A stretch of DNA of 64,000 bases. Origin: JBQTII01 sp052387905. Lineage in GTDB: Bacteria > Actinomycetota > Actinomycetes > Sporichthyales > Sporichthyaceae. The stretch lies in NCBI GenBank assembly GCA_052387905.1, contig JBQTIR010000002.1, forward strand, positions 1 through 64,000, in the 5' to 3' direction. A program made the position numbers and the translations under genes. Below the pieces are notes generated by a model. It was given only the letters and a program-made list of their open reading frames with translations, searched no databases and was not told where the DNA came from. This document shows, in pieces, positions 1 through 9,000 of the stretch. How positions within the stretch are numbered: the first letter of the stretch is position 1; each line of letters opens with the position of its first letter.

Positions 1-98
1 CCCGGCAGAACAGCAGACCGGTCACCAAAGCACGCCCGACGCTTCCGCGGAAGCGCCCGCGACCAAATGCGGCTCACCGAGCCCTCTCGGCACCGGAT

Positions 99-2054
99 TC
101 AGAATCTTTGTGAATCACCAGGGTTAAGAACCTGCCCCACGACCGGCGCCTGCGTCACAGCGCCTTGACCGATGTCAACGCCGAACTCGCACCAGGCGGA
201 CCACGCCATCGCCTCGTCGGTTCCGTCGGACGCCTTCGCCCGCCAGCGGTAAGCCTGGCCGTTCACGAGGGCTCCAGCAGGGACGTTGTAGGCCATCCGA
301 ATTCCTGCCGTCACGATGTCTCAGTAGCCCGTGTGGATGGGCGCGGTCCCAGCAACCGGCCAGATTTCGACGCGAAGCTTGGTTGAGTCGGCCCCGTCAA
401 CGATGTCGGCGTCCTCGGCAGTGCCACGCAGTGTGGGCGTAGTGGTCGAAATCTGGGTTCGGGTAGTCCCGCTTAGGCAACTGACCGGAGGCGACATCGA
501 AAGACCTGTAACAGTCGACGGCGCCGTGTTGTAGGTGACGATCAGCGTCGGAACTCGTGACGTGGTGTTGCAGGCCGTGCCGGAGGGGTTCACATTCTTC
601 GAGCAGAAGGCCTTGTAGGCGGCGTCGTTGGTGTCGTTGGCTCGAAGCGCCAGGCCGTTGTTCGCGAGCACATCCTCATCCCAGGCCCGCACGATTTTCG
701 TCACGTTGATGTCTTCCGAGGCGTTGCCGCATCCGCTCATCCCGTGCGCGAACGCCTTCGAGGATGCGTAGGCGGAACTGGTGTTGATTTCGGGCTGGCG
801 ATGCTTCAGCGCGCTGCTGGTCGGGTCAGGCGTCTTCCACCACACGCCGGCCTCTGGCCCGGTGAGCTCGTCGTGGTCGGTGGCGCGCCACTTCTCCGCG
901 ACCGGATAGATGTGCAAGGTCGAGGGCGTGCAGGAGCGCGTGTCGTACTGGTAGAGGCGCAGCTTGGCGTCGATCACTGTCCCTGGGCGGTCCGGGATCT
1001 CGTGGTGGATGTAGGTCCGGTTGCGCATCAAGGTGTCGGTGTAGCCGACCCGCAGGTAGCTGGCCGTCGGGAAACCCTTGAGCGGGTCCAGTGTCGTCAC
1101 GTATGTGGTCCGGTCCGCAGAGCTGTCGGTGTACACGTCGGGATCCACCCGGACCGGGTACACCGTCGACGGGTCGCTGAGGAACTCCATCGACGGGCGC
1201 AGCACGAGCACCTGCCTGCCGTCGCCGTCGGAGTCCAGGGTTGCGTCCACGTCGACGACCTGCTCCGGGCCGGCTTCGAGCCCTTCCTGGGTGGCGTCCC
1301 ACATCACCGGGCGGGCGATCCAGAAGACCGGTACACCGCTGGCATCCTTTGCCACGAAGCTGCCGCTGTCGGTCTTGGACAAGCTCACTCCGCGGGCGGT
1401 GATCGGCAGCCGGTAGACCGGCTGAGTCACGGGAGCCTTGTCCAGGATCACGTGGACGTTGAACCCGCCGTTGGTGGCGCTGACCTGCACATCGCGGGTG
1501 CGACCGGCGTCGAAGGTGGCTTCCCCGCCCGCGACCTGCGCGGCCGGCAGGTCCGTCGGCCAGTCCAGGGACAGCGACTTGTTGCCCTCGACGACCGTGG
1601 CCAACGCCTCACCGGTTCCATCTCCGCGGCCATCGGAGATTTTCACGTCAGCTTCGGTGGCGGCTGGAACGAGCACACCGTCCTCAGGGGCCAGCGAGGG
1701 GTCGATCTCGACCCACCTCCCGTCCAGCTGCAGCCGCGTGGGCTCCTCGGTGATCTCCACCGTGGTCGTGCCATCAGGATTAATGAACGTGGTGGAGTCG
1801 GCACCCCGCTCGACTGTGATCTCGACCCGCTCCCCCGACTCGCGAGCCTGCACGGCGGCCGGATCGACACTGGATGAAGCCTGGGTCGCAGCGACCTCGG
1901 AATCGGGCGCGGTCGGCGTCTGGTTGGCCCCGGCCGGCGCTTGCACGGCGAGGGTTGCGAACAGGCCCGCCGCTGTCATGGCCGCCACGGAACGCGTTAG
2001 GCGCCGACGGGCGGGCGCCATGCCGAGGGACTTGCGGGAACCGGACCAGGTCAT
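99..2054 (-). pseudogene. Secreted DNRLRE/Rhs-type N-terminal region, interrupted by an in-frame stop
   Basis: The reading frame starts best at the ATG at 2054, preceded by GGAG seven bases upstream. It opens with a signal peptide (basic stretch, then an Ala/Leu-rich core ending near APAGA). A beta-rich region and a DNRLRE-like domain follow, with the motifs YLRVGYTD, LRLYQYD and VTKIVRAWDED. At 321-323 a TGA interrupts the frame, yet the same frame continues to 99 and encodes an Fn3-like segment (VNGQAYRWRAKASDGT, AWSAWCEFGVD). That segment is what follows such domains in large actinobacterial Rhs/wall-associated proteins. After CEFGVDI the sequence no longer looks like the family, so the gene has probably lost its C-terminal part as well as gaining the stop. 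A functional 577-residue truncated product cannot be excluded. Confidence 0.65.
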
Positions 2055-2300
2055 GAACTTCTCCAGAATCGAACCGAGGCAACGTCGGTTCAGACGGCGC
2101 CGGCGGGGCAGCCGGTTGCTATGCCGAAGCGGAATCCTGTGCGCAAGGGGCAATTCCACCCGTACGGTTGATGTGGAAATCAGCCGTACCGCCGATCAAG
2201 ACCGACTTGCGGCCTTGAATCCTGTTTGCTGATCCGCATCGCGCCGATGATCTGCGGCTCGGCGAGCGCGTTTGTCGGGCGTCCTGCTACGGGTGGCTAC

Positions 2301-3329
2301 CTAGAGCTCCAGGCCGACCAGGACGGGCTCGTGGTCCAGGGCAATGCCGAAGCGCTCGATCACACCGGCGCGGATTTCGCGGGCCAGGGCCACGACGTCG
2401 TCGGCGGTGGCCGAGCCGCGGTTGGTCAGGGCCAGGGTGTGCTTGGTGGACAGCGTCGCCCGGCCGGTGCCTGAGTCGGCGCCGTAGCCCTTGCCGAAGC
2501 CGGCGTGCTCGATCAGCCAGGCGGCCGAGGTCTTGAGCAGGCCCTCGCCGGCCGGGTAGCGGGGGGCATCGTCCGGCAGCGCGGCCGCGGCGACGGCCTC
2601 GCTCAGGATCGGGTTGGTGAAGAAGGACCCCGCGCTCCAGGTGTCGTGGTCGGCGACGTCGAGCACCATCCCCTTGGAGCGGCGCAATCCCAGCACGGCC
2701 TCGCGGACCTGTGCGACGGGCGCTGCGGCGCCGACCTCGACGCCCAGGGTGCGGGCGAGCTCCGCGTAGCGCACCGCGGTGCTGATCCCCCCCGCGCGTA
2801 GGCGCATCCCGACGGCGGTGACCGCATAGCGGTCGGTGCGCTTGAACAAGCTGTCGCGGTAGGCGAAGGCGCACTCGTCGGCCCGGAAGATCCGCACCGT
2901 GTTCTCCAGCCGGTCCCAGGTGTGCACGACGGTGATGACGTCGGCGACCTCCTGACCGTAGGCGCCCACGTTCTGAATAGGGGTCGCCCCGACGCTGCCG
3001 GGGATGCCGGACAGGGCCTCGATCCCCGCCCAACCCTGTTCCACGGCATGGTCCACGAGGTCGTCCCAGGTGGCGCCGGCCTCCACGACGAGGTCGATCT
3101 CGTCGTCGTCGCCACCGGAGACCGCCAGGCCGTCACCGACCATGCGAGCGACGGTGCCGGCGAAACCCGCGTCGCTGACCAGCAGGTTCGAGCCGCCACC
3201 GAGGACCATCAGCGGCTCACCCGCGGTCTCGGCGAGCAGATCGGCAAGCTCGTCGACGCCCGCGACGTCGACCAGGCGAGAGATCGGGCCGCCGACGCGG
3301 AAGGTGGTGAGGTCAGCGAAGTTCGTCAT
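2301..3329 (-). CDS. murB: UDP-N-acetylenolpyruvoylglucosamine reductase
   Basis: This protein of 342 residues reduces UDP-GlcNAc-enolpyruvate to UDP-MurNAc with NADPH and FAD, the second committed step of cytoplasmic peptidoglycan precursor synthesis. The FAD-binding signature LGGGSNLLVSD lies near residues 43-53. The IPGSVGATPIQNVGAYGQE segment near 108-126 and the SAGSFFTNP segment with the catalytic Ser near 235 are intact. The length is normal for a type I MurB. Its start overlaps the stop of hadB by four bases (ATGA), so it is translationally coupled at the end of the rpmG-hadA-hadB-murB run. Confidence 0.95.
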   Translation of the reverse strand: MTNFADLTTFRVGGPISRLVDVAGVDELADLLAETAGEPLMVLGGGSNLLVSDAGFAGTVARMVGDGLAVSGGDDDEIDLVVEAGATWDDLVDHAVEQGWAGIEALSGIPGSVGATPIQNVGAYGQEVADVITVVHTWDRLENTVRIFRADECAFAYRDSLFKRTDRYAVTAVGMRLRAGGISTAVRYAELARTLGVEVGAAAPVAQVREAVLGLRRSKGMVLDVADHDTWSAGSFFTNPILSEAVAAAALPDDAPRYPAGEGLLKTSAAWLIEHAGFGKGYGADSGTGRATLSTKHTLALTNRGSATADDVVALAREIRAGVIERFGIALDHEPVLVGLEL

Positions 3330-3766
3330 GGGAGGCGGACGGTGGCGACGGCCTTGCCGAGGACGGTCGCGCCGTCGAACGTCGCCGTGATCATCACCTT
3401 GACCAGGTTGTCGGCGAGGACCTCGCTGACCTGGGCCGAGACCTCGAGGACGGATCCGGCCTCGTCGTCGGGAACCGGGACGGGGCGGGTGAAGCGCACC
3501 CCGTAGTCCACGACGGCGCCCGGGTCACCGACCCAGTCGGTGACGACGCGCACGGCGGTGGCCATCGTGAGCATCCCGTGCGCGATCACGTTCGGCAGGC
3601 CGACCTCGGTAGCCACCCGGGAGTTCCAGTGGATGACGTTGAAATCGCCCGAGGCGCCCGCGTAGCGGACCAGGTCGGCGCGGGTGAGGGCGAAGGTCTG
3701 GCTCGGGAGCACGTCGCCCTTCGCGACCTCGCCGTGGGTCGGAGCCGGGATGGCGGACACGGTCAC
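3326..3766 (-). CDS. hadB: MaoC-type (3R)-hydroxyacyl dehydratase, HadB-like catalytic subunit
   Basis: This 146-residue single hot-dog protein carries the R-hydratase signature YAGASGDFNVIHWN near residues 35-48. The conserved Asp and His of that signature form the catalytic pair in MaoC/HadB dehydratases. In mycobacteria the HadAB heterodimer dehydrates 3-hydroxyacyl-ACP in fatty-acid synthase II. In relatives without mycolic acids the same pair is retained beside rpmG and murB, and its exact substrate is less certain. It overlaps hadA by four bases upstream and murB by four bases downstream, so the three are probably one operon. No hadC is seen. Confidence 0.88.
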   Translation of the reverse strand: MTVSAIPAPTHGEVAKGDVLPSQTFALTRADLVRYAGASGDFNVIHWNSRVATEVGLPNVIAHGMLTMATAVRVVTDWVGDPGAVVDYGVRFTRPVPVPDDEAGSVLEVSAQVSEVLADNLVKVMITATFDGATVLGKAVATVRLP

Positions 3767-4218
3767 GCGTCCTCGGCGGCACGGCCGACGAGCATCGAGG
3801 TCGAGGTCACCACGTGTTCGCCCTCGGTGGTGGCCGACGAACAGGCGACGGTGAGCATGTCGCTGCCCGCCATCGTGCGAGCGCCGGTGATCTGCACTGT
3901 GGTCACCAGACGGTCGCCCGGGTGCAGGGGCCGGGAGTAGGTGAACTGCTGGGTGCCGTGCACGACGCGGGCCATGTCGAGCGGGACGTCAGGGTCGGCG
4001 AGCACCGCGTCGATGGCCGCAGTGAGGCTGAAGACGATCGGAAACGTCGGCGGCGCGAGGACATCCGGGTGACCCAACGCGCGGGCGGCGTCCGGATCGG
4101 TGTACGCGGGGTTGGCATCGCCGATCGCGCTCGCGAACTCGCGGATCTTTTCCCGCCCTACCTCGTAGGGACGGCTGGGCGGGTAGGACCGGCCCACCAG
4201 GCCGGGATCAAGCGCCAT
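3763..4218 (-). CDS. hadA: MaoC N-domain (FAS1-type) dehydratase, HadA-like subunit
   Basis: This 151-residue hot-dog protein is the partner of the adjacent HadB. It has the FAS1-type dehydratase N-terminal pattern: YPPSRPYEVGREKIREFASAIGD at the start, APPTFPIVF in the middle and HGTQQFTYSRPLHPGD near residues 86-101. It lacks the Asp/His hydratase motif, as expected for the non-catalytic stabilising subunit. The start lies 24 bases after the rpmG stop and the end overlaps hadB by four bases. Confidence 0.87.
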   Translation of the reverse strand: MALDPGLVGRSYPPSRPYEVGREKIREFASAIGDANPAYTDPDAARALGHPDVLAPPTFPIVFSLTAAIDAVLADPDVPLDMARVVHGTQQFTYSRPLHPGDRLVTTVQITGARTMAGSDMLTVACSSATTEGEHVVTSTSMLVGRAAEDA

Positions 4219-4242
4219 CGGGGAGCAGGAGACCGGGAGGCG

Positions 4243-4413
4243 TCAGCGGGTCTCGCGGTGCACCGTGTGCTTGCGCTCCCGCGGGCAGTACTTCTTCATC
4301 TCCAAGCGGTCCGGGTCGTTGCGCCGGTTCTTCTTGGTGATGTAGTTGCGCTCCTTGCAGTCGGTGCAGGCAAGGGTGATCTTCGGACGGACGTCCTGGG
4401 ACTTGCTGGCCAC
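4243..4413 (-). CDS. rpmG: 50S ribosomal protein L33
   Basis: This 56-residue protein begins at a GTG with AGGAAGG seven bases upstream. The sequence DVRPKITLACTDCKERNYIT followed by KKNRRNDPDRLEMKKYC is unmistakable L33. The first zinc-binding CxxC (Cys16, Cys19) is intact. The second, normally CPxC, reads CPRE, leaving three of four cysteines, which is intermediate between the zinc-binding and zinc-free L33 forms. It heads the hadA-hadB-murB operon and lies just downstream of two tRNA genes, the usual actinobacterial arrangement. Confidence 0.95.
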   Translation of the reverse strand: MASKSQDVRPKITLACTDCKERNYITKKNRRNDPDRLEMKKYCPRERKHTVHRETR

Positions 4414-4678
4414 TGAAGTGCCTTCCTCATTACGACTGCGAGCCTGCGCAGACTAGCCGAACCGTGGGGGTGGAGCGAATCGACTGTGTTCCTCGCTGCG
4501 CTCGTCAACATCCCGCAATCAGCTCGGGATCGGACGCCGCTCGCAGGCTCGCGGCTGATCGCCCGCCTTCTCGGCTCGGGATCTTGAGCGCTCGTTCCTC
4601 GCGCTCGATCCGCTCGCCTCGGTCGACGGGCGGTCCGATCCTGCTGGGGGCGACCGTTCCACTCGCCTCAATTGAATG

Positions 4679-4751
4679 TAGCGGTGACCGGACTTGAACC
4701 GGTGACACAGCGATTATGAGCCGCTTGCTCTACCAACTGAGCTACACCGCC
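4679..4751 (-). tRNA. tRNA-Met (CAT)
   Basis: The 73-nt cloverleaf on the minus strand has acceptor GGCGGTG pairing with CACCGCT (G1-U72 wobble), a D-arm beginning TAGCTCAG, anticodon loop CTCATAA and T-loop TTCAAGT. It is an elongator-type tRNA-Met, since the three G-C pairs typical of initiator tRNA are absent from the anticodon stem. CCA is not encoded. Confidence 0.93.
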
Positions 4752-4791
4752 CCTGCTGCGGGCCTTCCGCATGGGAAGACCCGCAGCTCAG

Positions 4792-4864
4792 AGCCCCTTT
4801 ACGGAATCGAACCGTAGACCTTCTCCTTACCATGGAGACGCTCTACCGACTGAGCTAAAGGGGC
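4792..4864 (-). tRNA. tRNA-Thr (GGT)
   Basis: The 73-nt cloverleaf on the minus strand has acceptor GCCCCTT pairing perfectly with AAGGGGC, D-arm TAGCTCAGTCGG, anticodon stem TCTCC/GGAGA around loop ATGGTAA, and T-arm TACGG/CCGTA with loop TTCGATT. It lies 40 bases from tRNA-Met in the same orientation. Confidence 0.94.
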
Positions 4865-5075
4865 GAGGCAGACAGAGGTTACACGGGTGCGGACCTCACC
4901 CGTCGACCCGCCCGCCCCAGCTCACTGTGCGGACGCCCAGGTAGGGCCTTAAGTCCCCTCAACTTCGGGACCGAACGCGCCGAGGATCCAGGCGAACGTG
5001 CATCAGAGCCGTCGTCAAGCCGGTCCCGACCCCGCCGATCCACCCCCACGCGGCGCTACCTGCCTGGAGTACTCG

Positions 5076-5624
5076 ATGAAGCACCCGGTCCCTGTGCTCG
5101 CACCCGCAGCGCCGCCCATGCCCCACCCCGCGCCGCGCTCGTTGCGTCGCCGGACGACACGAGTTCTGCTCGCCTTCGCGCTCACCATGACCGTGGCCCT
5201 GGCCGGCCTCATCGGGTTGGGGCGCTCGTCCGAGGCGGAGGCTGCCACCACCCGCGAGGTGCTGCGCGCCGCAGTGCTCTCGCTCACCAACGTGCAGCGC
5301 GCGGTGAAGGGCTGCCCGCCTCTACGGGCCAACACCGATCTGCGGCAGGCCGCACAAGCCCACGCCAACGACATGGCCAACAAGAACTACTTCAGCCACA
5401 CCTCCAAGAACGGCACGGTGTGGTGGAAGCGCATCGAGCGCTACGGCTACAAGGACCCCGCCGGGGAGAACATCGCCCGTGGATACAGCGCAGCCACTGC
5501 CGTGGTCACCGCCTGGATGAAGTCCCCCGGGCACCGGGCCAACATCATGAACTGCAAGTTCCGCAAGATCGGCGTCGGCTTCAACGGCGACGGAAAGTAC
5601 TGGGTGCAGGACTTCGGGTACTGA
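5076..5624 (+). CDS. Secreted CAP-domain (SCP/PR1-like) protein
   Basis: This protein of 182 residues starts at the ATG at 5076 (GGAG eight bases upstream); an upstream in-frame start at 4998 lacks a better ribosome site. Residues 1-55 hold a proline-rich tip, RRR and a hydrophobic stretch (VLLAFALTMTVALAGLIGLG), so it is exported or membrane-anchored. The CAP domain follows with YFSHTSKNG, AGENIARGY, SPGHRANIM and GKYWVQDFGY, and one Cys pair. Bacterial CAP proteins act outside the cell, mostly with unknown ligands. The gene is monocistronic, with a 20-bp hairpin terminator 33 bases downstream. Confidence 0.88.
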   Translation: MKHPVPVLAPAAPPMPHPAPRSLRRRTTRVLLAFALTMTVALAGLIGLGRSSEAEAATTREVLRAAVLSLTNVQRAVKGCPPLRANTDLRQAAQAHANDMANKNYFSHTSKNGTVWWKRIERYGYKDPAGENIARGYSAATAVVTAWMKSPGHRANIMNCKFRKIGVGFNGDGKYWVQDFGY

Positions 5625-5657
5625 TCCCTGGCGAGGCCCACGAGTGCCCTCGCTCAC

Positions 5658-5706
5658 GAACGGCCGCGACGCCGCCCCTTTACCCGGGGCGGCATCGCGG
5701 CCGTTC
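5658..5706 (+). terminator. Strong intrinsic-type hairpin after the CAP gene
   Basis: A 20-bp stem (5658-5677 with 5687-5706, one mismatch) encloses a 9-nt loop. No long T-run follows, which is common for actinobacterial terminators. It isolates the CAP gene from the polyketide locus. Confidence 0.85.
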
Positions 5707-6048
5707 TGCGTTGTCCGGAATGCCTGACAACACCCCGGTAGGGCCGGCGGACATCCGTCACATTCAGTGACAAATAGGGCATTGACCTGCGCGTCAAGCG
5801 TGCCTCAAGAGTCCCGCGAAGCTGCCCGAACGGCCCAGCGACGGATCTTCACTGTCACCTACACCGTCTGAGTTCCGAGGGTAGGAAGAGGACTCGCCGT
5901 CAGTTTTCGGCGTGAAACGTTCGCGGGGGCTCCCGCGATGGTTCGACGAGGTAGTCGCCTGTTGCGCGGGCGAGGCCTCCACGCACAAAGCATTCACGCG
6001 GCCAGGCGTGGATTGCCCGCCGCGATGGGTACGGAGGACGCGCAGCTC
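5707..6048 (+). promoter_or_regulatory. Non-coding leader of the polyketide locus
   Basis: These 342 bases hold no convincing gene. They must contain the promoter of the synthase operon. An inverted repeat GTCAC-ATTCA-GTGAC sits at 5757-5771, followed by TTGACC at about 5783, a possible -35 box without an obvious -10. GGAGG at 6033-6037 is the likely ribosome site for the ATG at 6049. In-frame upstream starts at 5938 and 6025 exist but their translation does not resemble the family. Confidence 0.4.
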
Positions 6049-9000
6049 ATGACTACGGCGACCGACCGCTCGCGGGTCCTCGGGATCACTCCGTTCGCGG
6101 AGCCCGATGCGGCCCTTGCCGTAGCGGTCGCGCGTGCCGGTGGACTCGGCGTCATCGACCTCGGCCGCGATGGACCACGCGCTCGCACCGCCCTCACCGA
6201 AGCCACCTCATGGTTCACCGGTGAGTTCGGCGTCCGGGTCGGCGCGCACTGCGCACTCGAACCCGCGGACCTGCCGGCCGCCGTCACGCTCGTCGTGCTC
6301 GCCGCGGACGCGCGCTGGGACATCTCCGCCGCCCGAGAAACGGGCCGCAGCGTCATCGTCGAGATCGGATCCGCCGCCGCTGCCCGGTCCGCATTGGCCG
6401 CCGGTGCCGACGCGGTACTGGGCCGCGGCCGCGAGTCTGGCGGACTGGTCGGTCAGACCAACGCCTTCATCCTCCTGCAAGAGCTCGCCACGGCGGACCT
6501 GCGCACCAACGCCGGCTCGCCCGCGCCGATCTGGATCGCCGGGGGCATCGGCCCACACACCGCGGCAGCCGCAGTCGCCGGAGGCGCCACGGGCGTCGTC
6601 CTGGACAGCCAGCTCGCGCTCGCCAGCGAGGCCGAGCCGGCGCGTGAGGTCGCCGCGGCACTGCGCGCCATGGACGGCACCGAGACCGCGCTGATCGGCG
6701 AGTACCGCATCTACGTGCGCCCCGACCTGAGCCGTCCGGCGCCAGGAGCGCTCGCCGCGTTGCTCGGTGGGCGAAGCCTCGCGGCGCTGCCCGTCGGTGA
6801 GGACGCCGCGCTCGCGCTGCCGTTGGCCCAGCGCCACCGCAGCGCGGGCGGCATCGTCACCGCGGTCGCGACCGCCATCGAAGTCGGCATCCGCACTGCG
6901 ACCGCGCAGGCGGTCGCCCATGGCACTGCGGGTGCTCCCCGCGTGAGTCAGCGCATCGTGCAGGGCCCGATGACGCGCGTCAGCGACCAGGCCGCGTTCG
7001 CCAAGGCCGTCGCCGACCACGGTGGCCTGCCGTTCATCGCGCTCGCGTTGATGACGGGCGAGGACACCCGCGAACTGCTGATCGAGACGGCCGCCGCCCT
7101 CGGAGACCGGCCGTGGGGTGTCGGCATTCTCGGCTTCGTTCCCGACGACGTGCGCGAGGCCCAGCTGGCCGCGGTGCACGAGATCAAGCCCGCGTATGCG
7201 CTGATCGCCGGCGGTCGCCCGGCCCAGGCCGCGCCGCTGGAGGCCGCGGGCATCACCACGTTCCTGCACGTCCCGTCCGCCGCACTGCTGGACCGCTACC
7301 TGGCCGAGGGCGCGCGCCGATTCGTGTTCGAGGGCTCGGAGTGCGGTGGCCACGTCGGTCCGCGGGCGAGCTTCCCGCTCTGGGAGGCCCAACTCGCGCA
7401 CCTGGGCGCATTCGGCGCGAAGCACGGCTGCACCGCCGAGTTCGACGTGCTGTTCGCCGGCGGTATCCACGACGCGCGCTCGGCCGCCATGGTGGCCGCG
7501 GCCGCGGCGCCGATCACCGCCGCAGGCGGCTCGGCCGGGATCTTGATGGGCACCGCGTACCTGTTCACCACCGAGGCCGTCGCGGCCGGCGCCATCGGAC
7601 GCTCCTTCCAGCGCTCCGCGCTGGAGTGCGATGCCACCGTGCTGCTGGAGACCGCCCCCGGACACGCGACCCGCTGCGCCGACGGGGCTTTCGTCTCCAC
7701 GTTCACCGCCACCCGGGACCGCATGCTGGCCGAGGGCTCGCCGCGCGATCAGGTCTGGGACGCCCTGGAGAAGCTGAACATCGGGCGCCTGCGGATCGCG
7801 AGCAAGGGCATTCGCCGCGAGGGTGACGCCCTGATCCCCGTCGACGAGAACACCCAGGCCCGCGACGGCATGGTCATGATCGGTGACGTCGCCCGGCTGC
7901 GCTCCGCGGTCACCACCATCGCGGAACTGCACGCCGAAGTGAGCACCGGCGCAGCCGAGTTCTTGAGCGCACGCTCGGCCGAGTTGGGCCTGAGCGAGAG
8001 CGTCACCAGCTTCGGCAGTGGTCCGCTCGACATCGCCGTGATCGGCATGGCCGGGGTGTTCCCGCAGGCCGACTCGCTCGCCGAGTTCTGGGCGCACACC
8101 CTGGCCGACCACGACGCGATCGTCGAGGTGCCCACCGAGCGCTGGGACCCCTCGACGTACTACAACGGCGACGGGGTCGATTCCTTCGGTGGCGCGGGAT
8201 CGACCTCCAAGTGGGGCGGATTCCTGCGCGACATCCCGTTCGATGCGCTGGCCTACGGCATTCCCCCGGCGGCGCTGGCCAGCATCGAGCCGGTTCAGCT
8301 GCTCTCGCTCGAGGTCGCCGCCCGCGCCCTGCGCGACGCCGGCTACACCAACACCGGCACCGACGGGCGCCCGTTCGACCGCGAGCGCACGGGCGTCATC
8401 TTCGGCGCCGAACCCGGCACCGACCTCTCAGCGGCCTACGGCTTCCGCGCGCTGTATCCCCAGCTGCACGGCGAGCTGCCCGCCGAGCTCGACGCCCAGC
8501 TGCCCAAGCTCACCGAGGACTCCTTCCCCGGCGTGCTGGCTAACGTCATCTCCGGCCGGATCGCGAACCGTCTGGACCTGGGCGGGGCCAACTACACCGT
8601 CGATGCCGCATGCGCCTCCGCGCTGGCTGCTCTCGAGGTTGCCTGCCTGCAGCTGCGATCCGGCGCGGCGGACATGGTGCTCGCAGGTGGCGCGGACATC
8701 CACAACGGCATCGGTGACTACCTGATGTTCGCCTCGGTCGGCGCCCTGTCCAAAACCGGGCACTGCAAGCCGTTCGACGCCCATGCCGACGGCATCTCAC
8801 TCGGCGAGGGCGTCGCGACCGTCGTCCTCAAGCGACTGGCCGACGCCGAACGTGACGGCGACAAGATCTACGCGGTGCTCGCCGGCATCGGCTCCTCCAG
8901 CGACGGCAAGTCGCTCGGGCTGACCGCACCGCGGCCCGAGGGCCAGCGTCGCGCCTTGGAGCGCGCCTACGGCATGGCCGCGATCTCGCCCGCCGAGGTA

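Noticed and set aside
321..323. Selenocysteine or programmed readthrough at the in-frame TGA
   Set aside because: No hairpin of SECIS type is evident just downstream, the protein type is not a redox enzyme, and the downstream part also decays.
4418..4678. GCTCG-rich repetitive stretch between rpmG and tRNA-Met considered as a gene
   Set aside because: Open frames there (for example 4464-4697) are low-complexity Arg/Ser strings with no start site or similarity. It looks like short GC repeats only.
4865..5075. A possible cell-wall-type riboswitch upstream of the CAP-domain gene
   Set aside because: The 210-bp leader shows no structure or motif that I can match to a known riboswitch class.
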